A DNA stretch of 64,000 nucleotides, from the NCBI GenBank assembly GCA_030679915.1, contig JAUXRY010000002.1, positions 1 through 64,000 of the forward strand, written 5' to 3'. This DNA comes from Thiobacillus sp. (GTDB lineage: Bacteria; Pseudomonadota; Gammaproteobacteria; Burkholderiales; Thiobacillaceae). The position numbers were made by a program, and so were the translations under genes. Each line of letters opens with the position of its first letter. Position 1 is the first letter of the stretch. Positions 55,123 through 64,000 of the stretch are shown here, piece after piece. Below the pieces are notes generated by a model. That model worked only from the letters and a program-made list of their open reading frames with translations. It ran no database searches and had not been told where the DNA came from.

Positions 55123-55644
55123 ATGGCCAAGAAATTCAATCTGCGCGAATTTCAGACCACGCTTTCGCAGAAATTGCAGGCGGCAGCGAGTCGCGACAAT
55201 ACCGGCTCCCGCCTGGGGTTTCGAGTGGGGGATGTGAATTGGCTGGTAAGCCTCGCCGATACGGAAGAAGTCATTCCCGTTCCGACCATTGTCCAGATGC
55301 CGGGCGCTCGGCGGTGGTTTCGCGGGGTGGTCAACATCCGCGGCAACTTGTTTGCAGTGAGCGATTTTGCGGACTTCATGGGGCAGGGCGTAACAAAAGA
55401 TCACGTTGATTGCCGGCTTCTGATTCCACACCACGACTTTGGGGTGAATGCCGCTTTACTCGTTCGCGGTACGTTGGGACTGAAAAACATCAACCATTTT
55501 GAAGAGCGCACCGCTCACGCTGCACACCCGTGGATTGCGCGCCAATACGCTGACGATACTGGAACAGACTGGTGTGATATGGATTTTGGACAATTGCTAG
55601 GCAACGTGGAGTTTCTCAAGGTTGAGGCTCAGCTCGGTAATTGA
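55123..55644 (+). CDS. pilI: CheW-like adaptor PilI
   Basis: A 173-residue CheW-domain protein that joins the chemoreceptor PilJ to the kinase ChpA. The sequence GFRVGDVNWLVSLADTEEVIPVP and GARRWFRGVVNIRGNLFAVSDFADFMG are the CheW signatures. The first ~25 residues are unlike CheW. The order pilH-pilI-pilJ supports the call. Confidence 0.92.
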   Translation: MAKKFNLREFQTTLSQKLQAAASRDNTGSRLGFRVGDVNWLVSLADTEEVIPVPTIVQMPGARRWFRGVVNIRGNLFAVSDFADFMGQGVTKDHVDCRLLIPHHDFGVNAALLVRGTLGLKNINHFEERTAHAAHPWIARQYADDTGTDWCDMDFGQLLGNVEFLKVEAQLGN

Positions 55645-55697
55645 TTGAATATTGAATACGGAGCGCATAGGCGCTGAATACTGGAGGGACTGGAGCG

Positions 55698-57818
55698 ATG
55701 AATATGGCAATCACAATGAACGGACTTAAGGGCCTGGCTGGCCGCATGACCGAAAAGGTCACCGGCAAAAAAGGAAGCGAGCACACGACGCTGATTATGC
55801 AGACGGTGCGGAAGCTAGCCGACACAGAGACCGGCCAAGCCCCTTTGATTGGTCGTCTGCCGGTAGAGAAGCAATACCTCTACGCAGGCGGCACGCTCAT
55901 TGTTTCGCTGTTGCTGGCGGCCGGCTTTACCATCTACAGTTTGGTTCAGCTCGACAACCGGACCCAATACGAGGTCAAGGCAGGCGAATTGAAAGTGCTC
56001 TCGCAGCGGCTTCCGCTAACAGCACAACAGTCCGTTCTGGGTAACGCAGCGGCGTTTAAAAAATTGGCTGAAGGCAAGGTGGTTTTCGAAAAGACCTTGG
56101 TGGGTTTGACCGACGGTGATGATCAAGTCCCCGCTTCCGGTGGCTCTGCACGCGATACATTGGGGAAAATCAGTGAACAGTGGAAAAAGTTCAATCCACA
56201 GGTTGTGCAGATTCTGTCACAGCAGAAAAACCTGGTGGCCTTGAACGAGAGCGTCAAGAGTATTAATGCGCTGAGTACCGATTTGCAGGAAGTCGCCGAA
56301 CAATTGGCCAGCCAGCTTGCTGACACAGGTGCCACCGTGCGTGAAGTCTCGCGCGCCAACCATCTGGTGATGCTGAGCCAGCGTTTGCCTAAAAACGCCA
56401 ACCTGCTGTTGTCCGCTGACCTGATTGACCCGGAAGTGGTGCTGCAACTGGAAAAAGACACCACCTCGTTCCGTGAAACGGTGCAGACACTAATGGGTGG
56501 CTCGGCCATCAAAAACAGTGACAGCATGCTGACCCTCGAAGACCTGGGTACAAACATGGCCGATATGGTGGAGGCGGTGGGCGCAGTGCTTGCGAACACG
56601 CAGCCGCTGCTGCAATCCAAACTCGCGGCGAACAATTTGTTCGTAGGTAGTGATGCGTTGTTGGCGGATACGGATCGGCTGTCGCTGGATTATCGTAGCG
56701 TCGGCGGTCTCAGCTACCTACTTGCGGCTTTATTTGGTGTTCTGGCGCTAGGATCTTTGGTGTTGTTGGGTTTGGTCAACATTAATGAAACCAAATCCCG
56801 TGCGCGCAAGAGTGAAGAAGAAAACAGCCGGAACCAGGAGGCGATTCTGCGGTTGATGGACGAACTGGGTGAGCTTGCTGAGGGCAACCTGACCATCAAT
56901 GCAAGCGTCACCGAGGACATCACCGGTGCAGTGGCCGACTCGATTAACTACACGGTAGAAGAATTACGGACGCTGGTGCGTGGCATTAATAATGCGACGC
57001 AGCAGATGGACCAAGCGGCGGATGCTGCTGGTCAAGTTTCCGAGTCGCTGCAACAGGCTTCACGTCGCCAGTCTGTGGAGATCGAAGAAACCTCTGCAGC
57101 GGTGGTGAATCTGGCACAGTCTGTGCAGCAGGTATCGGGTAACGCCGCTGAGTCAGCCCGTGTGGCTGAACAATCGCTGGCTGCTGCTGAAAAAGGCCAG
57201 CAGGCTGTGTCGAATGCTATTTCAAGCATGAACGGATTGCGTGAACAGATTCAGGAAACGTCGAAACGAATCAAGCGCCTGGGCGAATCGTCACAGGAGA
57301 TTGGTGAAATCGTGGAACTGATTTCGGACATTACCGAGCAAACCAACGTGCTCGCGCTAAACGCAGCCATTCAGGCAGCATCCGCTGGTGAAGCCGGACG
57401 AGGCTTCTCGGTGGTGGCAGAAGAAGTGCAGCGGCTGGCAGAACGTTCAGCCGATGCGACCAAGCAGATTGCTGCCATTGTGAAAACGATTCAATCAGAT
57501 ACCCACGATACGGTGGCGGCGATGGAAGTCTCGACCCAGGGTGTGGTCGAAGGCGCCAAGCTGTCCGATACGGCGGGTCAAACACTGGCCGAAATTGGTG
57601 TGGTGTCGAAGACACTGGCCGGACTGATCGCAGATATTTCATCGGCTACACAAAGTCAGGCCGAGTCGACTGCCAAGGTGGCTGAAACCATGCAGGACAT
57701 CAAATCGATTTCCGCACAGACCAGCAGTGGCACACAGCAAACGGCTGATTCGATTGGGGGCATGAAACAACTGGCTCAAGACCTCAAGAACTCGGTTTCA
57801 GGCTTCAAACTTGCCTGA
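55698..57818 (+). CDS. pilJ: chemoreceptor PilJ
   Basis: A 706-residue methyl-accepting protein. Two membrane helices (about 56-78 and 337-360) flank a periplasmic domain with two PilJ-type helical repeats (residues 100-320). A HAMP-like region follows. The signalling tip is [35 protein letters not shown], near residue 545. A strong GGAGGGA and GGAG site precedes the ATG. It senses pilus or surface-related signals in Pseudomonas. No pilK methyltransferase gene is next to it. Confidence 0.94.
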   Translation: MNMAITMNGLKGLAGRMTEKVTGKKGSEHTTLIMQTVRKLADTETGQAPLIGRLPVEKQYLYAGGTLIVSLLLAAGFTIYSLVQLDNRTQYEVKAGELKVLSQRLPLTAQQSVLGNAAAFKKLAEGKVVFEKTLVGLTDGDDQVPASGGSARDTLGKISEQWKKFNPQVVQILSQQKNLVALNESVKSINALSTDLQEVAEQLASQLADTGATVREVSRANHLVMLSQRLPKNANLLLSADLIDPEVVLQLEKDTTSFRETVQTLMGGSAIKNSDSMLTLEDLGTNMADMVEAVGAVLANTQPLLQSKLAANNLFVGSDALLADTDRLSLDYRSVGGLSYLLAALFGVLALGSLVLLGLVNINETKSRARKSEEENSRNQEAILRLMDELGELAEGNLTINASVTEDITGAVADSINYTVEELRTLVRGINNATQQMDQAADAAGQVSESLQQASRRQSVEIEETSAAVVNLAQSVQQVSGNAAESARVAEQSLAAAEKGQQAVSNAISSMNGLREQIQETSKRIKRLGESSQEIGEIVELISDITEQTNVLALNAAIQAASAGEAGRGFSVVAEEVQRLAERSADATKQIAAIVKTIQSDTHDTVAAMEVSTQGVVEGAKLSDTAGQTLAEIGVVSKTLAGLIADISSATQSQAESTAKVAETMQDIKSISAQTSSGTQQTADSIGGMKQLAQDLKNSVSGFKLA

Positions 57819-57887
57819 ACGGACTGACAATCACTTGAACGAGCAGCCGACCATGGCCACCGCAATTAACCTCAGGAATTACACACC

Positions 57888-60800
57888 ATGAGCGCCAACC
57901 TCGATTACGATACCGGCCCACTGAACTGGGTGCGCGGTGACATCGACGCCGCCCTGCAAGCCGCCCTCGGACGTTTGCAGGCCTACAGTGTCGATGCCGA
58001 TCTGACCAATGCCCTGCGATTGGCGGGTGACGATGCCCACCAGGTGACGGGCGCATTGCGCATGGTTGGGCTGGAAGGTGCCGCCACGCTGGCAGGTACG
58101 TTGGAGTCCTGCCTGCTTGATATCAATGAAAACCGGTTGAATGCCAGTGACGATCTGATGCGTGCGCTACGCAATGCCATGGAAGGGTTGCAGCGCTGGG
58201 TAAAAGATTTGGCGGACGGACGTGGTAGCGGTGAACTTGCACTCTTCCCGCTCTACAAACGGCTGCGTGAGTTGCAGGGCATCGAACGGGTGTTCGAAGG
58301 TGAACTGTTTTTTCCGGATTTACGGTCAGGTGTACAGACCAAGGCTGCTAACGATGGCCTGTCACAGGAGGCGTTGGCGGCTGCCGTCAAAACTGCACGT
58401 GCACAATTTCAACGTGGTCTGCTGGCTTTTCTGCGTAATGTAGACGCTGAACAGGGTCTCAAGCGCATGCGAGACTCGTTGGCTACCATCGAAGGCATCG
58501 CCCCTTCGCAAGCCTCGCAAACCTTTTGGTGGGCATGCGTCGGATTTGTCGATAGCTTGATGGCACACGGTGTGGAAGCCGATTTTCATGTGAAGCAGTT
58601 GCTGGCGCGTGTGGATTTGCAAATGCGCCGCTTGATGGAAGGTTCTCCTCAGGTTGCCGAGCGCCTGATGCGCGATGCCTTGTTTTTTATTGCAAAAAGC
58701 GAAGCGCTGGATGGACGTGCCGCGGAAATCCGTTCCAGGTTTGGTCTTGATCGTTATCTGCCCGGCCGTGGCATGCTGGACCCGGAAGCCTTGGCGCGCA
58801 TGCGCCCGGTACTGGACGCCCTGCAAGCGGGCTTGAAAGCTGCGCGAGATCATTGGCACGGATTTGTGGAAGGCCATGCTGAACAGTTGGAGCAATTCAA
58901 CACCCAGTTGGTACGTATGCAGCCACAGGCCAAGAGCCTGGAAGGCAGTGGCTTGTCAGCCTTGTTGGATGAACTGGGTGCAGCGGCAGTCGCTGCAGCT
59001 GGGAGCGAGGGTGATGCACGTGAACAAATGAATCTGGAAGTGGCTTCCACACTCTTGTTCATGCAAAACGCCGTCAATCAGGAAGATATACTTCACGCGG
59101 ATTTTTCCGATCGTGCGCAAGGGCAGCAGGCTCGTTTACGTGCGCTGATCGAAGGCCGCGAGATGCCGGTCAGTGTCGAAAGCGAGGCGAGCCAGCGTGA
59201 ATCCGAGCGCGATATGCTGGTGCAAATGGCTCAGGAAGTCGGTCAGAATCTTCGTCAGATGGAGGAAGCGCTGGATGCCTTCTTCCGTGACTTCGATGAC
59301 CGCGAAGCACTGGCGAAGCTGCCTGCCTTGTCACAACAGGCACAAGGCGCACTCACCATGCTTGAGTTGCCCGATGCTGCCAGTTTGCTGGCTGCCGCGA
59401 CCAATGTGGCGAATCCGTTTGCCAAAGAAGGTGAGCCGGACGAGGCGACTCAGCAGAAGCTGGCAGACGCCTTTTCCAGCCTGGGTTTATTTATTGAGTC
59501 CTACTGTGCAGGGCGTGCAGATGCCGTCCGCATGCTGCGGCCGGTTTTGGTTGACTTTGGCGTCATCGGTGCCGATAGCCCTGACGGCAATGCCTTGGGT
59601 GAAACGATAGAGTCGGGTTTGCCCGCGCGTAAGGAAGGGGTACAAGCGGCCTATCTAGATTGGCGCGAGCAGCCGGACGAAGGCACAAAAAAAAAATATC
59701 TTGATTCGCTGACCGAGCTCAGCCGTGATGCTGAGTTGATCGATGACATTTCGCTGAAGCAGAAAACGCGCGCTGTACTGGATGCCAGTCGTGATGCCGA
59801 TGAGGCTACGCGAGAACTGGATGCTGAGGTCATGGCGCTGACCGGTCTGGCCGTCCCACAACGGGCAGAAGCTGAATTCCAGACGATGCCGGAAACAACA
59901 TCCACGTTGTCGATAGATCCGGTTGAAGCGGCGCTGGAGCCTGTTGAGCTCATTGAGCGCACGCCCCACCTTGACATTGAAGCGGCTTCAGCCGAGGCAG
60001 ATGTTGAAGACCTGCAAACCAGCTCGTTTGAGATGGTTCATACGGAAGACATCTCGACGACAGTGCAACCCGTTTCCACAGATGAAACTGTCACCTCACT
60101 CCCTGATTCGGAGTGGATGCAAACGACCATTTCAGCGGGTGTTGAACTGGAGCTCCTGGAGATTTTCCTGGAGGAGGCCAACGAAGTTTTGGTCGCCATA
60201 GGCGATGCCAATGCGCTCTGTCAGAGCGATCCTGAAGACCCGGAGTCGTTGACTGTCATTCGTCGCGGATTTCATACCTTGAAGGGTAGCGGCCGCATGG
60301 TCGGTTTGATCGAGCTGGGTGATGTGGCTTGGCGCCTTGAACAACTGATGAACAGTTGGCTGGGTGAGAAAAGGTCCGTCAATAACGATCTGATGGATGT
60401 GATTGGTCGTGCGCGTGACCTGTTCAAGGATTGGGTCGATGCGCTTCAGGCGGACCAGTCTGTGGGATTGCCCGTTGCCGCATTACTTGCTGCTGTTGAA
60501 CGCGTCGATCAGGGATTACCCATCGATAGCGTGCCCGAGCAGGTAATAGCTCAAGCCACCACTAGTCTGAACGACGAGCATGCTGATGGAATTGCAGTAT
60601 TGGATGGCTCATCCAGCGCGGAACTCGATTTCGAAACCGAATCTGAACCGCTGCCCGCAGTCACACCCGACCTGGATTCAGCAGGCGAGCTTTCCCTCAG
60701 CCAGGAAAACAAGCTTTCCGAAGTTGAGCGGGACGGGGACCGGGATACTGAGATCAGCTTCATCGAACCGACAGATGAATCCCTGTCCGAATTTGAAACT

Positions 60801-63800
60801 GCAGACATAGCAGACATCGTGGACATAGCAGACATCGTGGACATTGATCCCGAGCTGGATGTCGGCGCATTGATTGAATATGCAATAGCGCTCTCAGTCC
60901 CTGAGGTGCCAGATATGCTCGATGAGGTGTGCATTGGATCGGTGTGTTTGTCCAGCAACCTGTATGAAATTTTCATGGTCGAGGCGCATCAACGACTGGC
61001 TGTATTGCAGGAAGAATCCGAGCGCCACGCAGAAGCGGCCAACAGTACGGTCAGCGAACACGCGCGCAGGGCTATCCATACCCTGGGCGGCATTGCGGGA
61101 ACAGCCGGTATCACGAATCTGGCCGATCTGTCTCACGCCTTTGAGCAGTATTGGAATCGGTTTGTGCATGCGCCCATGCCGGCTGCACACTTGCCGCTGG
61201 TTGATGACACCATCGCTCGCCTGCATGAAATGATTGCGACCATTGAGTTGGGTCAACTGCCCGAATCAGCGAGTGACTTGATCGCAACCCTGGGCGAACT
61301 GGAAGACGAACAAATCACGCCGGTCGCGGAACCGGTTGCGGAAGTGTTCGAGCCGGAAGTAACAATAGTCGAAGCCATTCTGGACACCGACGAATCTGTA
61401 TCTGATGGGTCAATCAGCGCGGCCGAGTCGTCAGCGCACAGCCCCGCTGAAGCGGAGCGCGACGTGTTCGACGTCAGCACACTTGTGTCCACGATCAAAG
61501 CGTCTACACCTACGCCGGTATTTGAGCGACGCGATGTGGCGGATGAAATTGACGAGCAGTTGCTGCCTATCTTTATCGAGGAAGCCGAAACACTGGTCCC
61601 GGACACCAGCGCGCAGCTGCGTGCCTGGAAAGAGGCACCAGGTGACATTCCTGCACGTGATGCGCTACAACGTAACCTGCATACCATCAAAGGCAGTGCC
61701 CGCATGGTGGGCGCGATGCGACTGGGCGAGCTGACCCACGTGATGGAATCACGCGTGATTGCTGTAATCGAAGGCCATCTGGCTGCAAGTCCGGAAGTAT
61801 TCGATACGCTCGAAGCGCAGCTCGACCGTTTGGCCGATACGGTTGATCGTTTGAAACAGGGCGACTTCACCCCACTCGCAGAAGACGTGTCACCGTCAGC
61901 CCCGATCGCGGCGCCTATTGAGCCGACCTTATCCTTGCTAGAAGAGGCGGAATTGCTGCGGACGCCGATGGCGGCACGACCTGAAGCACCGGCACAAGCG
62001 GCGACGCGTGACAACGCGGCGTTGACCTTGCGCGTGCGTGCCGATTGGGTTGACCGCATGGTTAACCAAGCAGGCGAAGTGGCGATTTCACGTTCACGAA
62101 TTGAAAGCGAAGTGTTTGCTTTCAAACGCCACGTCAATGAATTGTCCGAGGCGCTAGTGCGCTTGCGCGGCCATATCCGTGAAGTTGAAATTCAGGCCGA
62201 ATCACAGATGCAGGCAACCTTTCAGACACCGGGCGTGGCTGAACAGTTTGACCCGCTGGAATTCGATCGTTTTACCCGCTTCCAGGAAGTCACCCGATTC
62301 CTCGCCGAAAGCGTGAACGATATTTCCACTGTGCAGCATATTCTGCTGGCCCGCCTGGGCGAGACAGAAGCCGCGCTGATCCAGCAATCACGCCTTAACC
62401 GAGAACTGCAACAGAACCTGTTGCGTGTACGGATGGTGCCGTTGAACTCGGTTTCCGATCGTTTGTACCGCACCGTTCGGCAAACTGCGCGCGATGTAAA
62501 CAAGCGGGCGCAGCTCGACATTCAGGGCGGCGATCTGGAAATCGACCGTTCGGTGCTGGAAAAGGTCACCGCGCCGCTGGAGCACTTGCTGCGTAACGCG
62601 CTGGCACACGGGGTTGAGACCCCGGAAGCTCGCCGTGCAGCGGGTAAAACCGAATTTGGTGAAATCGTGCTGATCGCACGCCAGTCCGGCAACGAAATGT
62701 TGTTGACGGTGAAAGATGACGGCGCAGGCCTCAACTACACCCGCATCCGCGAAAAAGCCGAAGCCGCCGGATTATTGCTACCCGGTGTCGAGCCGACTGA
62801 ATCACTGCTGGCACAACTGATTTTCGCGGCAGGATTCACTACAGCCGAAACCGTGAGTCAGGTTGCGGGCCGCGGTGTGGGTATGGATGTGGTGAAAAGT
62901 GAAATTGCCGCTCTGGGTGGGCGCATTGATATCGTTTCGACTGTGGGTACCGGAACCACTTTCAACATCTATTTGCCGCTGACGCTCGCCATGACGCAGG
63001 CTGTCATGATTCAGGTGGCCAAGCACGATTACGCGCTGCCGACACCCTTGGTGCAGCAGGTGCTTGAACTAAAACCCGCTGAACTGGAACAAGCCATGAC
63101 CAGTGGTGTAGTAACGTGGCGGGGTGCTGACTATCCCTTCTCGTATTTGCCGCATTTGCTGGGCGACACTGAGGCAGTGCACGAAGTCATGCGCTACAAC
63201 CCGGTCATACTGCTGCAAAGCGGTGCCAGCCAGGCTGCTGTACTGGTCGATTCGATCGAAGGCACGCGCGAAATTGTGGTCAAGAATATTGGCCCGCAGA
63301 TGGCGCGTATTACCGGGGTGGTGGGCGCAACCGTTCGCGGTGATGGACGGGTGATTCTGATCATGAACCCGGTGCCCCTGGCATTGCGTTGGGCCAGCCT
63401 GCCGCGTTCTGCCATGGAACGCAAAGCGCCCGCTGAAGCGGTTGAAGTCAGCCAGGCCTTGCAGCCACCGATGATACTGGTGGTGGATGACTCACTCACG
63501 GTACGTAAAATCACCACCCGTCTGTTGACGCGGGAAGGTTTCCGGGTCGACAGCGCGAAAGATGGCGTAGACGCGCTGGAGAAAATGCAAGACCTGGTTC
63601 CGGATGTGGTGCTGCTCGACGTCGAAATGCCCCGCATGGATGGCTTCGAACTGGCACGTGTGATGCGCAGTGACGCGCGTCTGAAGTCGGTGCCGATCAT
63701 CATGATCACCTCGCGTACGGCGGATAAACACCGTAATCACGCGATGGAAATCGGCGTCAACGTCTATCTGGGCAAGCCGTATCAGGAGCAGCAGTTGCTT

Positions 63801-63848
63801 GACAGTATTGCGGGGCAACTCGAGCAGAGCGTAACCGTTCCGGCGTGA
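57888..63848 (+). CDS. chpA: ChpA/PilL hybrid CheA-like histidine kinase
   Basis: A 1986-residue kinase of the type IV pilus array. Histidine phosphotransfer-like modules are at H51 (HQVTGALRMV), Q483 (His lost: QQAQGALTML), H796 (HTLKGSGRM), H1064 (HTLGGIAG) and H1265 (HTIKGSARM). Acidic linkers, one with an ADI/VDI repeat near residue 975, separate them. The CheA core starts near residue 1384. Its ATPase boxes lie near 1568 (LLRNALAHGV), 1607 (DDGAGL) and 1660 (GRGVGM). A CheW domain follows, and the receiver has D1911. It ends the operon; no chpB or chpC follows. Confidence 0.95.
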   Translation: MSANLDYDTGPLNWVRGDIDAALQAALGRLQAYSVDADLTNALRLAGDDAHQVTGALRMVGLEGAATLAGTLESCLLDINENRLNASDDLMRALRNAMEGLQRWVKDLADGRGSGELALFPLYKRLRELQGIERVFEGELFFPDLRSGVQTKAANDGLSQEALAAAVKTARAQFQRGLLAFLRNVDAEQGLKRMRDSLATIEGIAPSQASQTFWWACVGFVDSLMAHGVEADFHVKQLLARVDLQMRRLMEGSPQVAERLMRDALFFIAKSEALDGRAAEIRSRFGLDRYLPGRGMLDPEALARMRPVLDALQAGLKAARDHWHGFVEGHAEQLEQFNTQLVRMQPQAKSLEGSGLSALLDELGAAAVAAAGSEGDAREQMNLEVASTLLFMQNAVNQEDILHADFSDRAQGQQARLRALIEGREMPVSVESEASQRESERDMLVQMAQEVGQNLRQMEEALDAFFRDFDDREALAKLPALSQQAQGALTMLELPDAASLLAAATNVANPFAKEGEPDEATQQKLADAFSSLGLFIESYCAGRADAVRMLRPVLVDFGVIGADSPDGNALGETIESGLPARKEGVQAAYLDWREQPDEGTKKKYLDSLTELSRDAELIDDISLKQKTRAVLDASRDADEATRELDAEVMALTGLAVPQRAEAEFQTMPETTSTLSIDPVEAALEPVELIERTPHLDIEAASAEADVEDLQTSSFEMVHTEDISTTVQPVSTDETVTSLPDSEWMQTTISAGVELELLEIFLEEANEVLVAIGDANALCQSDPEDPESLTVIRRGFHTLKGSGRMVGLIELGDVAWRLEQLMNSWLGEKRSVNNDLMDVIGRARDLFKDWVDALQADQSVGLPVAALLAAVERVDQGLPIDSVPEQVIAQATTSLNDEHADGIAVLDGSSSAELDFETESEPLPAVTPDLDSAGELSLSQENKLSEVERDGDRDTEISFIEPTDESLSEFETADIADIVDIADIVDIDPELDVGALIEYAIALSVPEVPDMLDEVCIGSVCLSSNLYEIFMVEAHQRLAVLQEESERHAEAANSTVSEHARRAIHTLGGIAGTAGITNLADLSHAFEQYWNRFVHAPMPAAHLPLVDDTIARLHEMIATIELGQLPESASDLIATLGELEDEQITPVAEPVAEVFEPEVTIVEAILDTDESVSDGSISAAESSAHSPAEAERDVFDVSTLVSTIKASTPTPVFERRDVADEIDEQLLPIFIEEAETLVPDTSAQLRAWKEAPGDIPARDALQRNLHTIKGSARMVGAMRLGELTHVMESRVIAVIEGHLAASPEVFDTLEAQLDRLADTVDRLKQGDFTPLAEDVSPSAPIAAPIEPTLSLLEEAELLRTPMAARPEAPAQAATRDNAALTLRVRADWVDRMVNQAGEVAISRSRIESEVFAFKRHVNELSEALVRLRGHIREVEIQAESQMQATFQTPGVAEQFDPLEFDRFTRFQEVTRFLAESVNDISTVQHILLARLGETEAALIQQSRLNRELQQNLLRVRMVPLNSVSDRLYRTVRQTARDVNKRAQLDIQGGDLEIDRSVLEKVTAPLEHLLRNALAHGVETPEARRAAGKTEFGEIVLIARQSGNEMLLTVKDDGAGLNYTRIREKAEAAGLLLPGVEPTESLLAQLIFAAGFTTAETVSQVAGRGVGMDVVKSEIAALGGRIDIVSTVGTGTTFNIYLPLTLAMTQAVMIQVAKHDYALPTPLVQQVLELKPAELEQAMTSGVVTWRGADYPFSYLPHLLGDTEAVHEVMRYNPVILLQSGASQAAVLVDSIEGTREIVVKNIGPQMARITGVVGATVRGDGRVILIMNPVPLALRWASLPRSAMERKAPAEAVEVSQALQPPMILVVDDSLTVRKITTRLLTREGFRVDSAKDGVDALEKMQDLVPDVVLLDVEMPRMDGFELARVMRSDARLKSVPIIMITSRTADKHRNHAMEIGVNVYLGKPYQEQQLLDSIAGQLEQSVTVPA
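59687..59696 (+). repeat. 10-A homopolymer inside chpA
   Basis: Ten consecutive A bases encode T-K-K-K (codons 600-603) within the linker. Homopolymers of this length are rare in this GC-rich window. They can cause replication or transcription slippage. Confidence 0.8.
60810..60845 (+). repeat. 18-nt tandem repeat in the chpA linker
   Basis: Two copies of the 18-mer GCAGACATCGTGGACATA (60810-60827 and 60828-60845, 17 of 18 identical) follow a partial copy at 60801-60809. They encode an ADI/VDI run in the acidic linker between Hpt modules. Confidence 0.85.
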
Positions 63849-63862
63849 TCGCTATCGTGGTT

Positions 63863-63892
63863 AAAAAATGGGCGGCGTACCGCCCGTTTTTT
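63863..63892. terminator. bidirectional terminator after chpA
   Basis: A 13-bp stem (one G-U pair) between 63863-63875 and 63880-63892, with a CGTA loop. It has an A tract on the left and a T tract on the right. It lies 15 nt after chpA and can also stop the converging minus-strand gene. Confidence 0.88.
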
Positions 63893-63897
63893 TTCGT

Positions 63898-64000
63898 CTA
63901 GCGTTTCAAGCTGGCTAAATCGCTACCTGCGAGGCTGGCGAGGTTTGCATCACCCTTTGCCGCATCCTGGTGAAAGGTTGTCATCAGCTGTTCTGCCACA
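63898..64000 (-). CDS. truncated minus-strand protein (C-terminus only)
   Basis: A frame enters from the right edge and reads, at its end, ...VAEQLMTTFHQDAAKG and then DANLASLAGSDLASLKR before stop TAG (63898-63900). Only 33 residues are visible, and I recognise no family. Support for coding: the open frame continues to the edge, composition is protein-like, and a bidirectional terminator sits just past its stop. The function cannot be assigned. Confidence 0.4.
   Translation of the reverse strand, partial: VAEQLMTTFHQDAAKGDANLASLAGSDLASLKR

Noticed and set aside
1-64000. CRISPR arrays, tRNA or rRNA genes, prophage or IS elements
   Set aside because: No regularly spaced repeats, no cloverleaf with a CCA-type end, no transposase, integrase or phage structural genes were seen.

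Overview
The window is a 64-kb, GC-rich, densely packed chromosomal segment of a Gram-negative betaproteobacterium. I infer an organism near Thiobacillus or related Nitrosomonadales. The gene content and order fit this: rpmB-rpmG-radC | coaBC-dut, yqgE-ruvX-pyrR-pyrB-pyrC', hemCDXY, hemL-thiE-thiD | rubredoxin, and pilGHIJ-chpA. The outer-membrane genes (FadL, TonB, Lnt), a class I fructose-bisphosphatase and a protein resembling DsrS of sulfur oxidisers fit too. The genus is not proven by the sequence alone. Nearly everything is core or housekeeping. I saw no prophage, insertion sequence, CRISPR array, tRNA or rRNA.

Layout. 1-9.7 kb: the end of a DedA/YqaA-type membrane protein, a DUF6671 zinc-ribbon protein, an AI-2E-family permease, a small conserved protein, an rRNA m5C methyltransferase, a lipid-handling run (acyl-CoA ligase, FadL porin, MscS channel) and an acyl desaturase. 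9.7-14.3 kb: ribosomal proteins L33/L28, radC, coaBC, dut and a membrane diguanylate cyclase. 14.3-19.8 kb: a minus-strand run yqgE-ruvX-pyrR-pyrB-pyrC'-lnt, in which the dihydroorotase-like protein has lost its zinc-binding HxH. 19.8-26.5 kb: photolyase, then a TetR repressor divergent from an AcrAB-type efflux pair with an acrAB-like operator between them. 26.5-37.9 kb: mostly minus strand, with an HD-GYP protein, fbp, a GNAT, TonB, an RNB ribonuclease, a YqiA-like esterase, a nested inverted-repeat element, mpl, a hybrid kinase/NarL-type regulator pair and a periplasmic thioredoxin. 38-48.9 kb: hemC-hemD-hemX-hemY, a DUF302 protein, a flavin/2Fe-2S reductase, an SDR-like protein, fxsA, cutA-dsbD (with a duplicated N-terminal domain) and a transglutaminase-like protein. 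49-53 kb: DsrS-like, hemL, thiE, thiD and rubredoxin. 53.2-63.9 kb: a secreted protein of unknown function, then the type IV pilus chemosensory operon pilG-pilH-pilI-pilJ-chpA. The window ends in a convergent, truncated minus-strand gene.

Functional links. The hem genes supply tetrapyrrole from glutamate-1-semialdehyde (hemL) through hydroxymethylbilane (hemC) and uroporphyrinogen III (hemD). CutA-DsbD and the CxxC thioredoxin belong to envelope redox and metal homeostasis. GGDEF and HD-GYP proteins make and break cyclic-di-GMP, and the Pil-Chp array controls pili.

The least ordinary signals are: a ~240-bp element with inverted ends and internal hairpins between yqgE and ruvX; the nested inverted-repeat element at 33.0-33.2 kb; a 10-A tract inside chpA; a chain of intact and degenerate Hpt modules in ChpA; and several operator-like palindromes. 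I found no clearly new multi-gene system.
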